Of a stretch of DNA of 64,000 nt, positions 56,031 through 64,000 are shown piece by piece; positions within the stretch are counted from its first letter, which is position 1; each line of letters starts with the position of its first letter. Under the pieces are notes generated by a model. It was not told the DNA's origin, did no database searches, and worked only from the letters and a program-made list of their open reading frames with translations. Origin of the DNA: Pseudomonadota bacterium (GTDB taxonomy: Bacteria; Pseudomonadota; Alphaproteobacteria; Micavibrionales; CSBR16-224). Location: the NCBI GenBank assembly GCA_013285465.1, contig CP053449.1, forward strand, positions 1,115,540 through 1,179,539. Reading direction: 5' to 3'. The position numbers and the translations under genes are program-made.

Positions 56031-56743
56031 CGGCATTTCCCGGCGGTGTGACGCACCGGCATGTTGAAACAGTGGACAGTACCAATCTTTTCGCACGCGG
56101 CTGTCTGGAACATGGCACGGTTATAACAGCAGGCCGCCAAACAGCAGGGCGCGGGCGCTATGGCCGTGATTGGTCTTCCCCTGAAGGCAATCTCTATTTA
56201 TCACTGGTCTGGAAAGTGCGTGATTTTGCCGCTGCCGGGCAATATGCGTTTTTAACGGCTCTGGCCATGGCTGACGCGCTGAAAGCCGCGACAGGTGATG
56301 ACGGTTTGCCGCTGCAATTGAAATGGCCGAATGATGTCCTGCTTGGCGGCAAAAAGCTTTGCGGCATTTTGCTGGAGGCGGAAACAAAGGATGATCAAGT
56401 CTATCTTATTATCGGCACAGGCGTTAATCTTGCCGGTGCGCCGGATTATGCCTGTGACTTGAAATCCGCAACGGGCAAGATTGTAACGCCGCAGGAAATG
56501 GCGCAGCATTTTGTCAGCAGTTTTGCAGCATGGGACGCGCGCTTGCAGAGGCAAGGTTTTGATACGGTGCGTGAAAACTGGCTGGCACAAGCGCATAGCA
56601 TCGGCACAAAGCTTGAGGTAAAATTACCGCAAGAGGCTTTCTCCGGCAAATTTGCCGGTATTGATACAGGCGGCGCATTGCTGCTGGAACAGGAAAACGG
56701 CGCCCTGCGCACCGTGACATCAGGAGAGGTATTTTTTACATGA
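56027..56743 (+). CDS. birA: Biotin--[acetyl-CoA-carboxylase] ligase
   Basis: The 238-residue protein has the catalytic domain only. It shows TAGRQTAGRGRYGRDWSSPEG (biotinyl-AMP loop), KWPNDVLLGGKKLCGILLEAE and a small C-terminal SH3-like domain. There is no N-terminal helix-turn-helix, so it is a ligase and not a repressor. It uses ATP to attach biotin to carboxylases, such as that at 29052-31028 and acetyl-CoA carboxylase. Overlaps of 4 nt with both neighbours couple its translation to nuoN and rnj. Confidence 0.95.
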   Translation: MTAFPGGVTHRHVETVDSTNLFARGCLEHGTVITAGRQTAGRGRYGRDWSSPEGNLYLSLVWKVRDFAAAGQYAFLTALAMADALKAATGDDGLPLQLKWPNDVLLGGKKLCGILLEAETKDDQVYLIIGTGVNLAGAPDYACDLKSATGKIVTPQEMAQHFVSSFAAWDARLQRQGFDTVRENWLAQAHSIGTKLEVKLPQEAFSGKFAGIDTGGALLLEQENGALRTVTSGEVFFT

Positions 56744-58449
56744 TGACGGATTTTGAATGGGAGAAAGACAAGCTCTATTTCCTGCCGCTGGGCGGTTGCG
56801 GATTATTCGGCGCAAATCTGACCCTCTACGGCTTTAACGGCAAATGGCTGATGGTCGATTGCGGTATGGGCTTTCCCGATGACACGATGCCCAGCGTTGA
56901 CCTGCTGGTGCCGGATATCACATTTTTGAAACAAGAACGCGATAATCTGATCGCTTGTGTCCTGACCCATGCACATGAAGACCATATCGGTGCATTGGAA
57001 TATCTGTGGCCTGAACTGAAATGCCCGCTTTATGCCACGCCGTTTACGGCGGCAATGATCCGCAGCAAATTCTCCGAACATAGCTGGGCGGATCAGGCAG
57101 AGATTCATACCGTTCCTGTCGGCGGCGAGATTAAAGACCTTGCACCGTTTCATATCCGTATGATCGGTATGGCGCATTCCATTCCCGAGGCGCAATCGCT
57201 GGTGATAACGGCGGGGGATTTGCAACCGGTCTTGCATACGGGTGACTGGAAGCTGGATGCAACGCCTTGCGTCGGTGATGAAACCGATGAAACGGCTTTG
57301 GCCGCTTTGGGGGCGGCGGGCGGCGTGCTGGCAGTGGTCGGCGATTCCACCAATGCGATGCTGGAAGGTCATTCCGCCTCCGAACAGGTCGTACAGGACA
57401 GCCTGACGAAACTGTTTGCCGATTATCCTGACAGCCGGATTTTCGTGACCTGTTTCGCCTCGAATGTGGCGCGGATGTATAATATTGCCCGTGCGGCAGA
57501 GGCCAATGGCCGCAGTGTCGGCGTGTCGGGACGTTCCCTGTGGCGTTCTTATGAAGTCTCAAAAGCCTGCGGTTATTTGACCGATATTCCGCCATTTCTG
57601 GAAGACCGCGAAGCAATGGCGCAACCGCGTGAGAAATCCGTGATTGTCCTGACAGGTTCGCAAGGGGAAAGCCGTGCCGCTGTGGCGCGTATCGCCCGTG
57701 GTGAACACCCCTGCATCCGTCCTGAAAGGGGGGATGTGCTGTTTTTCTCCGCCCTGCGTATTCCGGGGAATGAGGCGATGATTGACCGCTCGCTGTCGCG
57801 CTTTTGGGAGATGGATGTCGAAATTGTCAGCAAACAGACTCATCCGGAAAACCCCGTCCATGTTTCCGGCCACCCGTATCGCGGCGAGCTGGAAAAACTG
57901 TATAAATGGGTACAGCCGAAAATCGCCGTTCCCGTACATGGTGAGGCCATGCAGATGGACCACCACGCGGAACTGGCCGAAAAATGCGGGATCAAACATG
58001 TAATGACAGGCATGACAGGCACGGTTTACAGCCTGTGCCCCGAAAACGGCGTAACGGTGCTGGATGAAGTGCCGCATGGCCTGCTGGCGGTTGAAGGGCC
58101 GCGTATGATGCCGATCCATGACGAAACACTGGCCGTGCGCCGCCGCATTACCTTCAACGGCGCGGTGGTGGTCAGTATCGTGATGGACGGGCGCGGCAAT
58201 CTGAAAGACCTGCCGCAGATTACCGCCCTCGGTCTTGCCGATGAAACCAGCGAGGAAGGCCAAGCCGTTCTGAAACAGGCAAGCGAGGCGGTGGCAAAAA
58301 CACTGGCCAATCTGCCGGAAGATCTTCGTCTATGCAGTGATGAAGGCACGCAGCATGAATTCTCGGAAAAGGCGCGCATCGCCGCGCGCAAATTCTTCCA
58401 TAGCTATTGCGGCAAACGCCCGCAAACCCGCGTCCATCTGTTCGTTTGA
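56740..58449 (+). CDS. rnj: Ribonuclease J
   Basis: The 569-residue protein has the metallo-beta-lactamase motif HAHEDHIGA (residues 77-85) with two metal-binding His/Asp pairs, a beta-CASP domain (SGRSLWR, LTGSQGESRAAVARIARGEH) and a C-terminal end with HGEAMQMDHHAELA. It acts as a 5'-3' exo- and endonuclease in mRNA decay and rRNA maturation. The gene begins 4 nt inside birA. Type III pantothenate kinase, often between birA and rnj, is missing. Confidence 0.95.
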   Translation: MMTDFEWEKDKLYFLPLGGCGLFGANLTLYGFNGKWLMVDCGMGFPDDTMPSVDLLVPDITFLKQERDNLIACVLTHAHEDHIGALEYLWPELKCPLYATPFTAAMIRSKFSEHSWADQAEIHTVPVGGEIKDLAPFHIRMIGMAHSIPEAQSLVITAGDLQPVLHTGDWKLDATPCVGDETDETALAALGAAGGVLAVVGDSTNAMLEGHSASEQVVQDSLTKLFADYPDSRIFVTCFASNVARMYNIARAAEANGRSVGVSGRSLWRSYEVSKACGYLTDIPPFLEDREAMAQPREKSVIVLTGSQGESRAAVARIARGEHPCIRPERGDVLFFSALRIPGNEAMIDRSLSRFWEMDVEIVSKQTHPENPVHVSGHPYRGELEKLYKWVQPKIAVPVHGEAMQMDHHAELAEKCGIKHVMTGMTGTVYSLCPENGVTVLDEVPHGLLAVEGPRMMPIHDETLAVRRRITFNGAVVVSIVMDGRGNLKDLPQITALGLADETSEEGQAVLKQASEAVAKTLANLPEDLRLCSDEGTQHEFSEKARIAARKFFHSYCGKRPQTRVHLFV

Positions 58450-58470
58450 TTTTTTTAACTTTTTTGCGGT

Positions 58471-58476
58471 TATAAT
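58471..58476 (+). promoter_or_regulatory. Consensus -10 box 6 nt before the Sel1 gene
   Basis: TATAAT (58471-58476) lies so close to ATG 58483 that transcription would begin at or within 1-2 nt of the start codon. The upstream TTGATT (58446-58451) is a possible -35 with a 19-bp spacer, overlapping the rnj stop. The mRNA would be leaderless. Confidence 0.4.
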
Positions 58477-58482
58477 GGACAG

Positions 58483-59331
58483 ATGTTCAAATATTTCTGT
58501 ATTGCTGTTCTGGCTTGTGCCCTGTTTATCTGCCCCGAGGCGGCGCGGGCGGATGACACGGATTTACAGCAATTAAGGCAGGATGCCCGCACCGGTTCTT
58601 CAACCGCGCAATATCTGCTGGGGATGAAATATCTGGAAGGCGACGGCGTCGCGCAGGACCCCGCGGCAGCAAGTCAATGGCTAACGGAGGCGGCAAGCCG
58701 CGGGCATGAAGAAGCCTTGAAGATGCTGTCAGACATACCTTTTCATGAAACGAATGATATAAATCTTTTGCAGCGATTGGCGAATGGCGGCAATCCCGAT
58801 GCACAGATGCGTTTAGGTGAAATCTATTACAAGGGTGAAGGCGTCGCACAGGATTTGGTGGCGGCCTATATGTGGTTTGCGCTGGCGGCGATGCAGCTAC
58901 CAAGCGGCGAGGCAAAGAATAACGCAATTATCGCACGTGTACGAGTTTCCGCTAGTCTGACGGAAGAGCAGTTGTTTGAAGGCAAAAAACGTGTCGGCGC
59001 GTGGCGTAAAAGTTCTGATCAGCCAATTTCCGTAACGCCTGTGCAGGCAGCGTATAATGATGATTTTCAAAAATATCAGAATGCTGCGCAGCGCGGCGAT
59101 GCGGCGGCGCAGCTTGCGCTAGCGAAAATGTATTTCAATGGTATAGGGATAGAGCAAGACCTCATTGAGGGTTATAAATGGATTCATCTGTCACTTATGC
59201 CCCCCGGCTTGTCCGGCAAGGAGCGCGGTAAAGCCTCAGTATTGCAGAGAAAATGGCAATATCGCATGAGTATGGAAGACATACGCGCGGCGGAACAACG
59301 TGCTGTGGATTTGCATAAGGGCATCAGATAA
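58483..59331 (+). CDS. Sel1-repeat protein, secreted
   Basis: The 282-residue protein has a signal peptide (MFKYFCIAVLACALFICPEA, cut near ARADD). Three Sel1-like repeats are seen: AQYLLGMKYLEGDGVAQD, AQMRLGEIYYKGEGVAQD and AQLALAKMYFNGIGIEQD. The repeats form helical solenoids for protein-protein contact, often in the periplasm. Which partner is unknown. No ribosome site precedes the ATG, in line with a leaderless mRNA. Confidence 0.8.
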   Translation: MFKYFCIAVLACALFICPEAARADDTDLQQLRQDARTGSSTAQYLLGMKYLEGDGVAQDPAAASQWLTEAASRGHEEALKMLSDIPFHETNDINLLQRLANGGNPDAQMRLGEIYYKGEGVAQDLVAAYMWFALAAMQLPSGEAKNNAIIARVRVSASLTEEQLFEGKKRVGAWRKSSDQPISVTPVQAAYNDDFQKYQNAAQRGDAAAQLALAKMYFNGIGIEQDLIEGYKWIHLSLMPPGLSGKERGKASVLQRKWQYRMSMEDIRAAEQRAVDLHKGIR

Positions 59332-59357
59332 AAGCAACAGGACGAAAGTGCCGCTCT

Positions 59358-61679
59358 TTACGCTTCTTCTTTCTTACCGCGCTTTTTCGGCTGTTTTTTC
59401 TGCTTGGCAGGCGGCGATGGTTTTTTCGCACTTTCGTAGTGAAAGCTTAACGCATCATCCTCTACCGAAACCTGCACGCTGCCGCCTTTTTCAAGCTTGC
59501 CGAACAGGATTTCATCCGCCAGCGGCTCTTTCAAATGTTTCTGGATTTTACGGGCGAGGGGGCGTGCGCCCATAGCAGGGTCAAATCCCTGCTTGCCCAG
59601 CCAGCGCCGCGCCTTTTGATCCAGTTCGATAATGACATTGCGGTCAGCCAGTTGCGCTTCCAGCTCCATCACGAATTTATCGACAATCCGGTCAAGAACT
59701 TCAGGCGACAGGCTGTTAAAGGGTACAATCGCATCCAGACGGTTGCGGAATTCGGGGGTGAACATGCGCTCGATGGCTTCGCTATCTTCACCGATACGGT
59801 TTTCGCGCTCAAAGCCAACGGCAGGGCGGGCGATTTCCGCCGCGCCCGCATTACTGGTCATGATCAGAATGACATTGCGGAAATCAATGGTTTTGCCGTT
59901 ATTATCGGTCAGCTTGCCGTAATCCATCACCTGCAGCAAAATATTGAACAGATCGGGATGCGCCTTTTCAATCTCGTCCAGCAGCAGCACGCAATGCGGG
60001 TTCTGGTCAACCGCGTCGGTCATCAACCCGCCTTGGTCAAAACCGACATAGCCGGGCGGTGCACCAATCAGGCGGGAAACGGCATGCGCCTCCATATATT
60101 CCGACATGTCAAAGCGCTTGAGTTCAATGCCGAGACCGCGTGCGAGCTGCCGCGCCACTTCGGTTTTACCGACACCGGTCGGACCGGTGAACAGATAACA
60201 GCCGACAGGTTTTTCCGGCTCACGCAATCCGGCGCGGGACAGCTTAATCGCACTGGCCAGCGTATGGATGGCTTCATCCTGCCCGAAGACCATATTTTTC
60301 AGGTCGCGTTCAAGATTGCCCAACACCTGACGGTCATCGGAACTGATGGTGCGCGCCGGAATGCGGGCGATTTTTGCGACAATATCTTCAATTTCCGGCA
60401 CATCAATGATTTTCTTGCGCTTGTCTTCGGGGCGCAGTTTTTGCGCCGCACCGGATTCATCCAGTACGTCAATGGCCTTATCGGGCAGTTTGCGGTCATT
60501 GATATAGCGGATGCTAAGATCAACAGCCGCCTTGATGGCCTCATCCGTATAGGTGATGCCGTGATGTTCCTCGTAATATTTGCGTAACCCGCGCAGAATT
60601 TTGATTGTGTCACCGGCAGAGGGTTCACGCACATCGATTTTCTGGAAGCGGCGGACAAGGGCGCGGTCTTTTTCAAAATGGTTGCGGTATTCCTTATAGG
60701 TGGTGGAACCGATGCAACGCAGCTCACCTTGCGCCAGAGAGGGTTTGAGCAGGTTGCTGGCGTCCATCGCCCCGCTGGAGCTTGCGCCCGCGCCGATGAC
60801 GGTATGGATCTCATCAATAAACAGGATGGCGTTGTCCTGCTGTTTGATGGCGGAAATCACGGCTTTTAAGCGTTCCTCGAAATCGCCGCGGTAACGTGTC
60901 CCGGCCAGCAATGCGCCCATATCCAGCGCAAAAATCGTGGCATCTTTCAGCACTTCGGGTACATTGCCTTCGGTGATATGTAGGGCAAGGCCTTCGGCAA
61001 TCGCGGTTTTACCGACGCCGGGGTCGCCGACATAAAGCGGATTGTTTTTGGTGCGGCGGCAAAGAACCTGAATAGTGCGTTCCAATTCGTCTTCGCGCCC
61101 GATCAGCGGATCAATTTTGCCATCCGACGCTTTTTTGTTCAGATTGACGCAATAGGCGTTCAATGCTTCGCGGCCTTTCTTCACCTCGGCATCTTCTTCG
61201 GCCTCGGCATCCGTTCCCAGAACGGGGCGGTCCTCGCCATAGCCGGGGACTTTCGCAATGCCGTGCGAGATATAATTGATGGCGTCAAAACGCGTCATTT
61301 CGCGCGCGGCCAGAAAATAAACGGCATGACTGTCCTGTTCGGAAAACAGGGCGACCAGCACATTGGCACCTGTGACTTCTTCGCGTCCTGCTGATTGCAC
61401 ATGGATGGCGGCGCGTTGCAAGACGCGCTGGAAACTGTTGGTCGGGCGGGCTTCCTGTTGGTCGGGGCGGATCAGCGTGGTCAATTCTTCATCCAGATAG
61501 ATGGTGACATCTTCGGCAAGTCCGGGGACATCGACACCGCAGGCGCGCAGCACGGCAACGGCATCAGGGTCTTCGGTCAAGGCCAGCAGCAAATGTTCCA
61601 GCGTCACCAGCTCATGGCGGCGGGAGCCTGCATGGTTCAAAGCGCGGTGCAATGTCTGTTCCAGATGTGCTGATAACAT
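59358..61679 (-). CDS. clpA: ATP-dependent Clp protease ATP-binding subunit ClpA
   Basis: The 773-residue protein has a Clp_N repeat domain (~1-150), AAA module 1 with GDPGVGKTAIAEG and AAA module 2 with GPTGVGKTEVARQ. LLLDEIEKAHPD and a D2-small domain follow. The C-terminal tail is Lys-rich. It unfolds substrates for ClpP. ClpS, encoded directly upstream (19 nt away), is its adaptor. It converges with the Sel1 gene and no clear terminator separates them. Confidence 0.96.
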   Translation of the reverse strand: MLSAHLEQTLHRALNHAGSRRHELVTLEHLLLALTEDPDAVAVLRACGVDVPGLAEDVTIYLDEELTTLIRPDQQEARPTNSFQRVLQRAAIHVQSAGREEVTGANVLVALFSEQDSHAVYFLAAREMTRFDAINYISHGIAKVPGYGEDRPVLGTDAEAEEDAEVKKGREALNAYCVNLNKKASDGKIDPLIGREDELERTIQVLCRRTKNNPLYVGDPGVGKTAIAEGLALHITEGNVPEVLKDATIFALDMGALLAGTRYRGDFEERLKAVISAIKQQDNAILFIDEIHTVIGAGASSSGAMDASNLLKPSLAQGELRCIGSTTYKEYRNHFEKDRALVRRFQKIDVREPSAGDTIKILRGLRKYYEEHHGITYTDEAIKAAVDLSIRYINDRKLPDKAIDVLDESGAAQKLRPEDKRKKIIDVPEIEDIVAKIARIPARTISSDDRQVLGNLERDLKNMVFGQDEAIHTLASAIKLSRAGLREPEKPVGCYLFTGPTGVGKTEVARQLARGLGIELKRFDMSEYMEAHAVSRLIGAPPGYVGFDQGGLMTDAVDQNPHCVLLLDEIEKAHPDLFNILLQVMDYGKLTDNNGKTIDFRNVILIMTSNAGAAEIARPAVGFERENRIGEDSEAIERMFTPEFRNRLDAIVPFNSLSPEVLDRIVDKFVMELEAQLADRNVIIELDQKARRWLGKQGFDPAMGARPLARKIQKHLKEPLADEILFGKLEKGGSVQVSVEDDALSFHYESAKKPSPPAKQKKQPKKRGKKEEA

Positions 61680-61697
61680 GGCTTTAATCCTTTTTCC

Positions 61698-62057
61698 TTA
61701 GTCTTTTTCCATCGTGCATTGTAGCGGATGTTCGTGCTTTTTGGCAAAACCCATCACTTGTCCGACCTTCGTTTCCGCGACCTCATAGGTGTAAACGCCG
61801 CATAATCCGACGCCTTTGCGGTGGACGGTCATCATAATTTCGACCGCTTCATTTTCATCCTTGCCGAAAAAACGCTCCAGAACCGTGACGACAAAATCCA
61901 TCGGCGTGTAATCATCATTCAGCAGCAGCACTTTATACATTGACGGTTTTTGCAGCTTGGGTTTGACGCGCGTCAACACGCCCGATTCTTCACGGTGGTC
62001 GGGGCGGCCCGCACCGTCTTTTTTGTCGCCCATGCGTATGTGGTGTCGTGTTCTCAT
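61698..62057 (-). CDS. clpS: ATP-dependent Clp protease adaptor ClpS
   Basis: The 119-residue protein contains [21 protein letters not shown] and [19 protein letters not shown], and ends [10 protein letters not shown]. ClpS binds N-degron substrates and delivers them to ClpA. The ATG at 62057 gives the length shown. An in-frame ATG at 62033 (MGDKKDGAG) gives a more usual family start, and neither has a clear ribosome site. Confidence 0.95.
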   Translation of the reverse strand: MRTRHHIRMGDKKDGAGRPDHREESGVLTRVKPKLQKPSMYKVLLLNDDYTPMDFVVTVLERFFGKDENEAVEIMMTVHRKGVGLCGVYTYEVAETKVGQVMGFAKKHEHPLQCTMEKD

Positions 62058-62104
62058 GTCGTCAACAATCTTGAAAGGCAGGACAGTTTGAAACTGCTTT
62101 TTTT

Positions 62105-62110
62105 ATTATA
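62105..62110 (-). promoter_or_regulatory. Putative -10 box of clpS-clpA
   Basis: A minus-strand TATAAT is present at 62105-62110, about 50 nt before the longer ClpS start. The 17-bp upstream -35 position (62128-62133) reads TTTTCC, a weak match. Confidence 0.4.
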
Positions 62111-62147
62111 CACGGTTTTTACGTGGGGGAAAACCGGACAAAGCGGC

Positions 62148-62176
62148 AGACCCCGCAATATTTTTCTGCGGGGCTG
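62148..62176. other. Hairpin in the divergent clpS / secreted-protein gap
   Basis: CAG-A-CCCCGCA ... TGCGGGG-CTG pairs around a 9-base loop, giving a 10-bp stem with one bulge, followed on the + strand by TTTTAAAA. No + gene ends nearby, so it is not an obvious terminator of a protein gene. Confidence 0.45.
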
Positions 62177-62239
62177 TTTTAAAATGTGAAAACGGGTTAC
62201 GATGATATGTTGCAATCGTGACAGTACCGGAAGGTCGAA

Positions 62240-62878
62240 ATGCCGTATCATGTTCGTTTCTCTTATTTTCTGATGATGTTTTTGCTGCTGTCCTGCCTTG
62301 GCGTATCCGTGGCGGCGGCCTGTATTTGCGCCCGCGGCTCTTTCAAAACCCGCTGGCAGGAGGCGGATGTGATTTTCCGCGGCACGGTGAAAGAAATCGC
62401 AATTGATCACCCGCGTTACTTGAATGTTTATGATGACAAACCGGTTGCCGTCACTTTTGATGTCACCGGATATTTCAAAGGCGGCAACGGCAAAATGACG
62501 GAATTTCCTCTGGATAATGCGGCACCGGCGCAGGACGGCGAACAGGTGGAGGCAACAGGCCGTCATATCGTTCCCGAAGAGGATGAAGACAAAACATTCA
62601 CTATGCATACAAGCCTGCAGAATGTGACCTGTATGGGATATCCGTTCAAGGAGGGGGAAGACTATCTGGTCTTCGCCTATCTGCGCAAGGAAGGCTCGGG
62701 AAACCGCTGGTCACTATATCATTATCCGGCAGGCAGCTACGGGGCGGGCGGGCTTTGCGGCGGCACCGTACCTTATGACACAGCGGAGGCGCGGCGCGAC
62801 CTGAAAGATATCTATAAAGTTCTGGGCAGCACCGGAAGCCGTCGCGGCGGATTGATTAAATTTCCCCTTAATGACTAG
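62240..62878 (+). CDS. Secreted cysteine-containing protein, NTR/TIMP-like
   Basis: The 212-residue protein has a signal peptide (YFLMMFLLLSCLGVSVAA), and the mature form begins with Cys28-Ile-Cys30. This N-terminal CxC, the RTRWQEADVIFRGTVKEI-like strand (KTRWQEADVIFRGTVKEI) and the later Cys pair (NVTCMGYPFKEGEDYLVFAYL and GLCGGT) resemble the netrin/TIMP fold known from metalloproteinase inhibitors. This is a fold-level inference. AAGG before the ATG supports the start. It may inhibit or bind a protease in the envelope. Confidence 0.6.
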   Translation: MPYHVRFSYFLMMFLLLSCLGVSVAAACICARGSFKTRWQEADVIFRGTVKEIAIDHPRYLNVYDDKPVAVTFDVTGYFKGGNGKMTEFPLDNAAPAQDGEQVEATGRHIVPEEDEDKTFTMHTSLQNVTCMGYPFKEGEDYLVFAYLRKEGSGNRWSLYHYPAGSYGAGGLCGGTVPYDTAEARRDLKDIYKVLGSTGSRRGGLIKFPLND

Positions 62879-62999
62879 GTCAAAAATGCTGCAGTACAGC
62901 AACGAAAAACTGCGGAAACGGATATCACTGCCTTGGAAATCGTGCTAGTAATAAAACGGTCTTGCGTTGCAATCCGAATAGTCGAAAAGGAGGCGCGGC

Positions 63000-64000
63000 A
63001 TGTCCCAAGCGCAGAAAAAAACAAAGGCAGCAGCCATGAATAAAAAGAAATCCCCCGCAAAACCTGCAGACAGCTTTTTCAGTCATTTCAAAAAACATGT
63101 GTCGACAAGCGATTGGCTCAGAATCGGCGATGCGGATATGGGCAAGCTGATCAAGAATCTCTATGGCTGGGTTGAAAAGCGGCAGGCCAAGCATCACAAA
63201 ATCCGCGTCTATAATGTCGATGAAAAAATCCATGGCTGGCAATGCAATAATACGGTGATTGAAATCATCAATGATGATATGCCTTTCCTGATTGACTCGG
63301 TTGCGTCAGAGCTGGGGCATCAGAATTTTCAGATTGCCTATCTGTTTCACCCGGTGCTGGCGATTGACCGCAAAAAAAGCGGTTTGGTCGAAAAGGTCGG
63401 GAATAATATTGAAGAAGCGCGTTTGCGCGGCGGGCTGGAATCCGTCATTCATATTCAACTGGAACAATTTCTGCCGGCCAGTGCCTGCGCGCATCTGGAA
63501 AAACAGCTCTCCGGCATTCTGGATGATGTCCGGCTTGCGACAACGGATTGGAAGCTGATGCTGGCGCGTCTGCGTGACGTCATCAATACGATTGACATCA
63601 AGCAGGCTGACGGCGGCGAACATGAACACAATATCGAGGCCATCGATTTCCTCGAATATGTGTATAAAAACAATTTCACCCTGCTGGGCTATCGTGAATA
63701 CCAGTTTGCCGCCGGCAAAAAAAGCGGCGATGTCGATGTGCGTATTGCCAAAGACAGTGCGCTGGGGCTGTTGCGCGAGGGGCATTATCCTTTTGATGTG
63801 GCGCTGAAGAAACGCGAATATGAGCAGATGCAGCAAGATGAGAATACGGTCGTCGTCAGTAAATGGATTGACCAGTATTCGACAGTGCACCGGCGCGTTC
63901 CCTTTGATGTCATCAATGTAAAAGTTGTCGATAACAAAGGCCGCGTCATCGGGCAGCATGTTTTTATCGGCTTATTCACCTCCAGCACTTATTCCTGCCG
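63000..64000 (+). CDS. NAD-specific glutamate dehydrogenase, large type (N-terminal part)
   Basis: The frame was translated from ATG 63000 with a strong AAGGAGG upstream. It is open to the right edge for 333 codons, so about four-fifths of the usual ~1600-residue enzyme is missing. The N-terminal regulatory region contains DMPFLIDSVASEL, FHPVLAIDRKKSG, ESVIHIQLEQFLP, FTLLGYREYQF and FIGLFTSSTYS, as in bacterial NAD-GDH. It degrades glutamate to 2-oxoglutarate and ammonium. A Lys/Ala-rich N-terminal ~25 residues precede the family start. Confidence 0.9.
   Translation, partial: MSQAQKKTKAAAMNKKKSPAKPADSFFSHFKKHVSTSDWLRIGDADMGKLIKNLYGWVEKRQAKHHKIRVYNVDEKIHGWQCNNTVIEIINDDMPFLIDSVASELGHQNFQIAYLFHPVLAIDRKKSGLVEKVGNNIEEARLRGGLESVIHIQLEQFLPASACAHLEKQLSGILDDVRLATTDWKLMLARLRDVINTIDIKQADGGEHEHNIEAIDFLEYVYKNNFTLLGYREYQFAAGKKSGDVDVRIAKDSALGLLREGHYPFDVALKKREYEQMQQDENTVVVSKWIDQYSTVHRRVPFDVINVKVVDNKGRVIGQHVFIGLFTSSTYSC

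Noticed and set aside
59535-60587. 350-codon + frame opposite clpA
   Set aside because: ClpA is unambiguous on the minus strand. The + translation has no recognisable domain.
1-64000. CRISPR array, insertion sequence, prophage or integrated element
   Set aside because: No regularly spaced repeats, transposase, integrase or phage structural gene was found in the frames. The gene content is ordinary chromosomal.

Overview
The window looks like a chromosomal segment of a Gram-negative alphaproteobacterium of moderate GC content. The lipid A/outer-membrane run bamA-ompH-lpxD-fabZ-lpxA-lpxI-lpxB uses LpxI rather than LpxH. The 14-gene nuo operon is followed by birA and rnj. CarD, ClpS-ClpA, Coq7, an HIG1-type twin-helix protein, SdhE beside recG, the mutM-(secreted protein)-enoyl-CoA hydratase-rpsT order and a large-type NAD-glutamate dehydrogenase all fit this class. 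A Micavibrio-like lineage is possible from the general look of the proteins, but this is a guess. No insertion sequence, prophage, CRISPR array or plasmid function was seen. The only stretch over about 300 bases without a protein gene (21577-21964) holds the RNase P RNA.

Layout: 1-2403 carries a membrane-bound hybrid histidine kinase cut by the left edge and a tRNA-Leu(CAA). 2.5-8.3 kb holds housekeeping and small genes: a DedA/YqaA protein, dsbB, coq7, an HNH protein, a carboxylesterase, an HIG1 protein, a HicA-like protein, a family 9 glycosyltransferase and a lipoprotein. 8.4-11.9 kb has an orphan YejA-type binding protein and an adenosine kinase divergent from a TetR regulator. 11.99-19.3 kb is the outer-membrane/lipid A operon. 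19.3-26.7 kb mixes an unknown two-helix membrane protein, rmuC, rnpB, an O-methyltransferase, mutM, an enoyl-CoA hydratase, rpsT and three small soluble proteins I do not recognise. 26.9-31.0 kb on the minus strand has carD, a UDP-sugar dehydrogenase and a biotin-dependent carboxylase alpha subunit. 31.2-34.2 kb has mlaA, mlaC, a carbonic anhydrase and a glycine-zipper membrane protein. 34.3-38.3 kb has recG, two membrane proteins and divergent sdhE. 38.4-41.5 kb has a SemiSWEET-like protein, two unknowns and a DegQ/HtrA protease. 41.7-58.4 kb is nuoA-N-birA-rnj. 58.5-64 kb has a Sel1 protein, clpA/clpS, a secreted NTR/TIMP-like protein and the first third of NAD-glutamate dehydrogenase, cut by the right edge.

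The genes form three functional blocks. One is envelope building: BamA, a Skp-like chaperone, lipid A enzymes, Mla lipid transport, DegQ and DsbB. One is aerobic respiration: complex I, Coq7, the HIG1 protein and SdhE. One is RNA and protein turnover: RNase J, RNase P and ClpSA. BirA in the nuo operon can biotinylate the carboxylase at 29-31 kb.

No clear new system is evident. The best leads are an unknown disordered protein at 25548-26225 with a near-consensus promoter and an adjacent palindrome, a folded leader in front of the gene at 33669, a variant zinc finger in MutM, a cysteine cluster on DsbB, and a translationally coupled nuoM-nuoN-birA-rnj tail.
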